Shown here piece by piece: positions 60,691-64,000 of a stretch of 64,000 nt of DNA. The notes beneath the pieces are model-generated. The model did not search any database, was not told the DNA's origin, and saw only the letters and a program-made list of their open reading frames with translations. The first letter of the stretch is position 1. Each line of letters starts with the position of its first letter. Both the position numbers and the translations under genes were made by a program. The stretch is from Anaerolineales bacterium (lineage in GTDB: Bacteria; Chloroflexota; Anaerolineae; Anaerolineales; E44-bin32): NCBI GenBank assembly GCA_029210945.1, contig JARGGH010000005.1, positions 36,431 to 100,430 of the forward strand, in the 5' to 3' direction.

Positions 60691-61460
60691 CCGTGATCAT
60701 GCCCGGCGCTGAACCATTCTTCTTCAAACGGGGTCCTACCGGCGTGCTGCTGACTCATGGTTTCACAGCCAGCCCGCAGGAAGTTCGTCAGATGGGAACT
60801 TACCTGGCGGGTAAGGGCTTCAGCGCTCTCGGGATTCGCCTGGCTGGCCATGGGACTTCGCTCGAAGAGCTCGGGGCTACACACTGGCAGGATTGGCTGC
60901 ACTCGTTGGAAGATGGCCATGCCATGCTCCAGAGCCACTGCGAATCGATCGTGCTCGCCGGGTTTTCAACCGGCGGCGTGCTCAGCCTGCTCTACTCAAC
61001 TGAAGTCCAGGTGGATGGAATCATCACTATGTCCACCCCCATCGACCTGCCTCCCGGTCGCACATTGAGGCTTCTCTACCCCATCTTAAAGATCACCGCT
61101 CCGGTTCTGCCTCCCATCCCCAAAGGGCCTCCCGATTGGTTCGACGAGCAGGCCCTTCAATATCGAGTCGCCTACAGCGCATACAGCGCCGAAGCGGTCG
61201 TCCAATTTGGCAAGCTGGTGCGCAGGTTAAAACCGGCTCTACCGCAGGTGAAGGCGCCCATCCTGATGATGCACTCAACCAATGACGATTTCATCCCAAT
61301 CCAACAAATGCGCCAGATACACGACGCCGTCGGGAGCACGCATAAGGAGGTGTTCACTGTGGACCAAAGCGGTCACATCATCACATGTGACGCCGAACGT
61401 GACCGCGTCTTCCACAGGGCGGAGCAGTTCATCCACGGTCTTAACAGCAGCCAGGTCTGA
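60687..61460 (+). CDS. Alpha/beta hydrolase, copy 2
   Basis: A 257-residue paralogue of the preceding gene. 'LLTHGFTASPQEVRQMG' is the oxyanion part, 'LAGFSTGGVLSLLYS' the nucleophile elbow, 'MHSTNDDFIPIQQM' the acid and 'VDQSGHIITCDAERD' the His region. Its ATG overlaps the stop of copy 1 (ATGA). The two copies share order of motifs and length and look like an old tandem duplication. A role in lipid or ester turnover is inferred. Confidence 0.88.
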   Translation: MTVIMPGAEPFFFKRGPTGVLLTHGFTASPQEVRQMGTYLAGKGFSALGIRLAGHGTSLEELGATHWQDWLHSLEDGHAMLQSHCESIVLAGFSTGGVLSLLYSTEVQVDGIITMSTPIDLPPGRTLRLLYPILKITAPVLPPIPKGPPDWFDEQALQYRVAYSAYSAEAVVQFGKLVRRLKPALPQVKAPILMMHSTNDDFIPIQQMRQIHDAVGSTHKEVFTVDQSGHIITCDAERDRVFHRAEQFIHGLNSSQV

Positions 61461-61483
61461 GAACCTGAAAGGAGTCACGCACG

Positions 61484-62461
61484 ATGGACGCGATGCTTGA
61501 ATGGGGAATTCCAATCATCGAGTGGCTGCAATCGCTGGGGGCATGGCTCGAACCCGTCATGCAGTTTTTCACGTTTCTCGGGACAGAGAACTTCTACTTG
61601 CTGATCCTGCCGGTATTTCTATGGTGGATCGATGTCCGCCTGGGAATCCGCATCGGTCTGGCCCTGCTGGTCAGCGCCGTTTTCAACGGCATCTTGAAAG
61701 TGCTTTTTGGCCTGCCGCGCCCGTACTGGGTATCCGATGATATCCAGGCTTTCAGCAGCGAGACCTCGTTCGGACTCCCTTCCGGGCACGCTCAGAACGC
61801 GATCGTCATCTGGGGCTTGCTGGCAGCCTGGAGTAAGAACCGGTGGTTCCGTGCTGGGATGGTGCTCCTGATTGCGATGATCTCACTCTCGCGCACGTTC
61901 CTCGGTGTCCATTTTCCTTCCGACACAATCGCCGGGTTGCTAGTGGGCGGCGTGATCCTCTGGGTACTCCTCCGGCTTGAAGAACCGGTCAGGAAGCGGT
62001 TTGAAAGCATCGTGATGGGCAAGCAGATCCTGCTCGTCTCGATCCTCGCGCTGCTGCTGTTAGGCCTGGGCTTGGGCAGCCTCTACCTCACCCGCGGTCG
62101 TCCGATCCCTGAAGAGTGGGTCGCACAGGCTGCCGCTGCGATGCCCAGATCTGACGCCATCGATCCAGTAAGCCCGGACGGGATCATTTCCAATGTTGCC
62201 ACCATTTTCGGGATTTCAGTTGGAGCGATCCTGCTGGTCGACTGGGGCGGATTCGATCCGCGGGGAACTTGGGCGCAGCGCCTCGGACGTTATTTTCTCG
62301 GGTTGATTGGGCTGATCCTGCTTTTCTTCGGCTTACGGTTGATCCTCCCGACAGATCCACCCTTATTGGGGGCTTTCTTCCGCTTCCTGCGTTATGCGCT
62401 GGTCGGGCTCTGGGTCGCCTATCTTGCGCCACGCTTTTTCTGCAAGATCCGCTTAGCCTGA
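61484..62461 (+). CDS. PAP2-family membrane phosphatase
   Basis: A 325-residue integral membrane protein with about eight helices. The three-part phosphatase motif is complete: 'KVLFGLPRPYW' (KxxxxxxRP), 'GLPSGHAQN' (PSGH) and 'SLSRTFLGVHFPSDTIAG' (SRxxxxxHxxxD). It probably removes phosphate from a lipid such as phosphatidic acid or undecaprenyl diphosphate. GAAAGGAG is upstream of the ATG. It starts 23 bp after the second hydrolase and probably belongs to the same transcript. The C-terminal third (about 175-325) is extra membrane sequence beyond the catalytic domain. Confidence 0.9.
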   Translation: MDAMLEWGIPIIEWLQSLGAWLEPVMQFFTFLGTENFYLLILPVFLWWIDVRLGIRIGLALLVSAVFNGILKVLFGLPRPYWVSDDIQAFSSETSFGLPSGHAQNAIVIWGLLAAWSKNRWFRAGMVLLIAMISLSRTFLGVHFPSDTIAGLLVGGVILWVLLRLEEPVRKRFESIVMGKQILLVSILALLLLGLGLGSLYLTRGRPIPEEWVAQAAAAMPRSDAIDPVSPDGIISNVATIFGISVGAILLVDWGGFDPRGTWAQRLGRYFLGLIGLILLFFGLRLILPTDPPLLGAFFRFLRYALVGLWVAYLAPRFFCKIRLA

Positions 62462-62540
62462 GACGAAGGACCTGTTTACATTTCAAACCCCGTGCACTAT
62501 CTTCATGCTGAAACCAAACGCACACTTTAAGGAGTCGTGT

Positions 62541-63122
62541 ATGTACACCGTATTCACTTATGACCATTACACACTGAAACGACAGGTGTTAGCCCTCACG
62601 GGAAAAGTCCGGGTATTCACACCGGATGGACGCCTCGGATTGTATTCCGAACAGAAGATGTTCCGTCTACGCGAAGACATCCGTGTGTTTGAGGACGAAT
62701 CCAGAACGCGCGAATTATTGTGGATCCAGGCAAGACAGGTAATCGATTTCGCGGCCGCGTATGACGTCACCGATCAGACATCCGGACAGAAGGTCGGCGC
62801 GCTGCGCAGAAAAGGTTGGAAGTCGATCGTGCGCGATGCCTGGGAGGTTTTAGACCCGATGGACCAGGTGATTGCAACCATCCGCGAGGAGAGTGTCGGC
62901 CTGGCGATGCTGCGCAGATTTCTATTGGGATCACTGCTTCCGCAGAGGTATGAGGCCGTCGATATGAATGAGACCGTGCTCGCTAACTACCAGCAGTTAT
63001 TCCACCTTTTCCGGTACCAGATGAACATCCATTTCAGTCCCGGACCGATCCAACTGGATCGCAGGCTGGGTCTGGCGGCCAGCATTTTGCTCGCAATCAT
63101 TGAGGGCAAACAATCGTCGTAA
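62541..63122 (+). CDS. LURP-one/scramblase-like protein, 193 aa
   Basis: A soluble protein with a beta-rich Tubby-like fold: 'LALTGKVRVFTPDGRLGLYSEQKMFRLREDIRVF' in outline, then 'ELLWIQARQVIDFAAAYDVTD' and 'VGALRRKGWKSIVRDAWEVLD'. These repeats are typical of LURP-one-related and phospholipid-scramblase-like bacterial proteins. Its role in bacteria is unknown, possibly membrane binding. AAGGAG precedes ATG 62541 by 6 nt; the longer frame from 62505 is rejected. Confidence 0.78.
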   Translation: MYTVFTYDHYTLKRQVLALTGKVRVFTPDGRLGLYSEQKMFRLREDIRVFEDESRTRELLWIQARQVIDFAAAYDVTDQTSGQKVGALRRKGWKSIVRDAWEVLDPMDQVIATIREESVGLAMLRRFLLGSLLPQRYEAVDMNETVLANYQQLFHLFRYQMNIHFSPGPIQLDRRLGLAASILLAIIEGKQSS

Positions 63123-63138
63123 CCGCAGGCTGCAGAGG

Positions 63139-63510
63139 TCAAGAAGCGCGCCGCAATTCTCGCCAGACAAACCAGTGCCCCTGACGATCGGCAGCATGTT
63201 CAGGGGCACGATCATAATAAATATCGAAGATCTGTCCAGCGCTGACTTCCACCCGGAAGTAATACCGGCCCACGCCCCACGAGCCGAGGCGTTCCGCCTT
63301 GCGCAGATTTTCAGGGCGCATGTTCATCGACATGCGCCCACGCCGACCGCGGTCAAACCACTCCCCGAGCAGCGCGGTGACCTCAAAGGTCTTCCCCTGC
63401 CAACCAAAACGATCGGGCACTCCCGGCTTCTTGGCGAGCACCGGCGGCTGGTCAAACTCCACAGTGATCGCATCGCCGATGAAGCGAACCGGTTCGAACT
63501 CAGCCTGCAT
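63139..63510 (-). CDS. DUF6504-type small protein
   Basis: A 123-residue soluble protein matching, from memory, the DUF6504 family pattern: 'RFIGDAITVEFDQPP', 'FGWQGKTFEVTALLGEWFD', 'RRGRMSMNMRPENL', 'GSWGVGRYYFRVE' and 'IFDIYYDRAP'. In other genomes such proteins are often near DNA polymerase or mutasome genes, but that link is not visible here. Function unknown. Its ATG lies within the last codons of the upstream membrane-protein gene (11-bp overlap), so the two are coupled. Confidence 0.78.
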   Translation of the reverse strand: MQAEFEPVRFIGDAITVEFDQPPVLAKKPGVPDRFGWQGKTFEVTALLGEWFDRGRRGRMSMNMRPENLRKAERLGSWGVGRYYFRVEVSAGQIFDIYYDRAPEHAADRQGHWFVWRELRRAS

Positions 63511-63907
63511 CACTGGATGATTGATCTGCTTGTCTGGCCGCAGGTGTTGTGAGGAGCAGCAGGAGCAGGGCCGCCAGCACAGTTCCAAGATATGGGAAAG
63601 GCAAGGCAAGCACGCTCAACAAGATCATCGCCGGCACGCTCCACCGCTCACCAATCCAGAAGCCGACCAGCGCGCCCCCCCAGGAGGATCCGAAGACGAC
63701 CATCGGCCAGGCTAACTGACTCACACCGCCCACGTCGAGGCTCGCCTGGCGAAAGAGATGTTCGGGGTAGCTTAAAGCGGCGATCTGCTGGTTCCAGCGC
63801 AAGTATGATCCGAAGATGCGCAGCTCCAGCCCACCGAGAGTCAGCCAGAATCCCAACAGGATCCCGAAGAGGCTGATCAAGATCCTGACAATCCGTGTGC
63901 GCGTCAT
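63500..63907 (-). CDS. Small multi-pass membrane protein, 135 aa
   Basis: Not assigned to a named family. Four predicted membrane helices: about 8-28, 60-78, 82-100 and 104-120. The ATG at 63907 starts a typical basic-then-hydrophobic N-terminus ('MTRTRIVRILISLFGILLG'). A codon at 63922 adds five residues. Translationally coupled to the DUF6504-type gene downstream. It begins about 24 bp after the 3' end of a group II intron, so its promoter may lie in or across the intron. Confidence 0.72.
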   Translation of the reverse strand: MTRTRIVRILISLFGILLGFWLTLGGLELRIFGSYLRWNQQIAALSYPEHLFRQASLDVGGVSQLAWPMVVFGSSWGGALVGFWIGERWSVPAMILLSVLALPFPYLGTVLAALLLLLLTTPAARQADQSSSDAG

Positions 63908-63930
63908 GTGTGATCGATCCAATAATCGGG

Positions 63931-64000
63931 ATAGGGGAGGGCCTCACGGCCCTACCCCTCCCACACCACCGGACATGCGGGTCCGCATCCGGCGGTTCGG
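63931..64000 (-). mobile_element. Group II intron, 3' end (group IIC-like), truncated by window edge
   Basis: On the minus strand, 63996-63965 forms a domain V hairpin: ACCGCCGGATGC pairs with GCATGTCCGGTGGT, and the catalytic triad reads CGC, as in group IIC introns. A domain-VI-like stem follows (GGGGTAGGGCC-GTGA-GGCCC...CCCC), ending CCCCTAT at about 63931. The body of the intron and any maturase gene lie beyond the right edge. Confidence 0.75.

Noticed and set aside
1..64000. CRISPR array, prophage or rRNA operon
   Set aside because: No regularly spaced repeats, phage structural genes or rRNA sequence were seen anywhere in the window.

Overview
This 64-kb window looks like chromosomal DNA of an uncultured member of the Chloroflexota, probably an Anaerolineae-like lineage. 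The placement is an inference. It rests on many lipoproteins and single-pass exported proteins with Thr/Pro-rich linkers, a MacAB-like efflux cassette with no outer-membrane channel gene, an NBR1-type Ig-like lipoprotein, LysM and formylglycine-enzyme-like surface proteins, and a sugar ABC cassette. No rRNA or single marker settles it. Coding density is high except in two gene-poor stretches (27.0-28.6 kb and the mobile DNA at 41.2-41.9 kb).

Layout. 0-3.6 kb: the 3' end of uvrA, then a minus-strand adaptor/ATPase/permease export operon. 4-11 kb: a glutamate-synthase-small-subunit-like oxidoreductase, queG, a LysM protein, an esterase lipoprotein, miaB and an NBR1-Ig lipoprotein. 11-25.6 kb: a housekeeping run with polA, a TPR protein, cdaA-cdaR (c-di-AMP synthesis and its YbbR regulator), der, lepB, a receiver-GAF protein with a degenerate kinase end, a small unknown protein and comEC. 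25.7-38.8 kb: a formylglycine-enzyme-like membrane protein, a gene-poor stretch, an alpha/beta-hydrolase/acyl-CoA-ligase fusion, a polysaccharide deacetylase, a cluster of iron-sulfur protein, glycerophosphodiesterase and GrdB-like selenoprotein, and a giant exported nuclease. 38.9-47.4 kb: a Cys-type formate dehydrogenase, a deleted group II intron, a carbohydrate ABC transporter (no ATPase gene) and a phosphodiesterase. 47.5-55 kb: an SPFH protein, dtd, a SelW-like selenoprotein, a YtxH-like protein, an M6-like metalloprotease, a two-component system and a RidA protein. 55-64 kb: a REP-associated transposase between REP-like hairpins, leuS with a T-box leader, two alanine tRNAs, an aminopeptidase-P-like gene with two hydrolases, a PAP2 phosphatase, a LURP-one-like protein, two small genes and the 3' end of a second group II intron running off the window.

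The main discovery is that two genes appear broken by UGA but are better read as selenoproteins. One is a GrdB-family protein (33830-34717) with a UxxC motif at an in-frame UGA. The other is a 78-residue SelW/Rdx-family protein on the minus strand (49415-49651) with the family's CxxU motif, a strong Shine-Dalgarno and a promoter. In both, the UGA is followed 21-23 nt later by the loop of a hairpin of bacterial-SECIS type. The organism therefore very likely decodes UGA as selenocysteine, although its formate dehydrogenase uses cysteine. No sel genes lie in this window.

Other notable points are group II introns at two sites (one with its reverse transcriptase deleted, sitting just behind a terminator-like palindrome), an ABC permease with an inserted membrane block, a ComEC whose metallo-beta-lactamase motif is degenerate, and two genes whose -10 boxes sit so close to the start codon that leaderless mRNAs are suggested.
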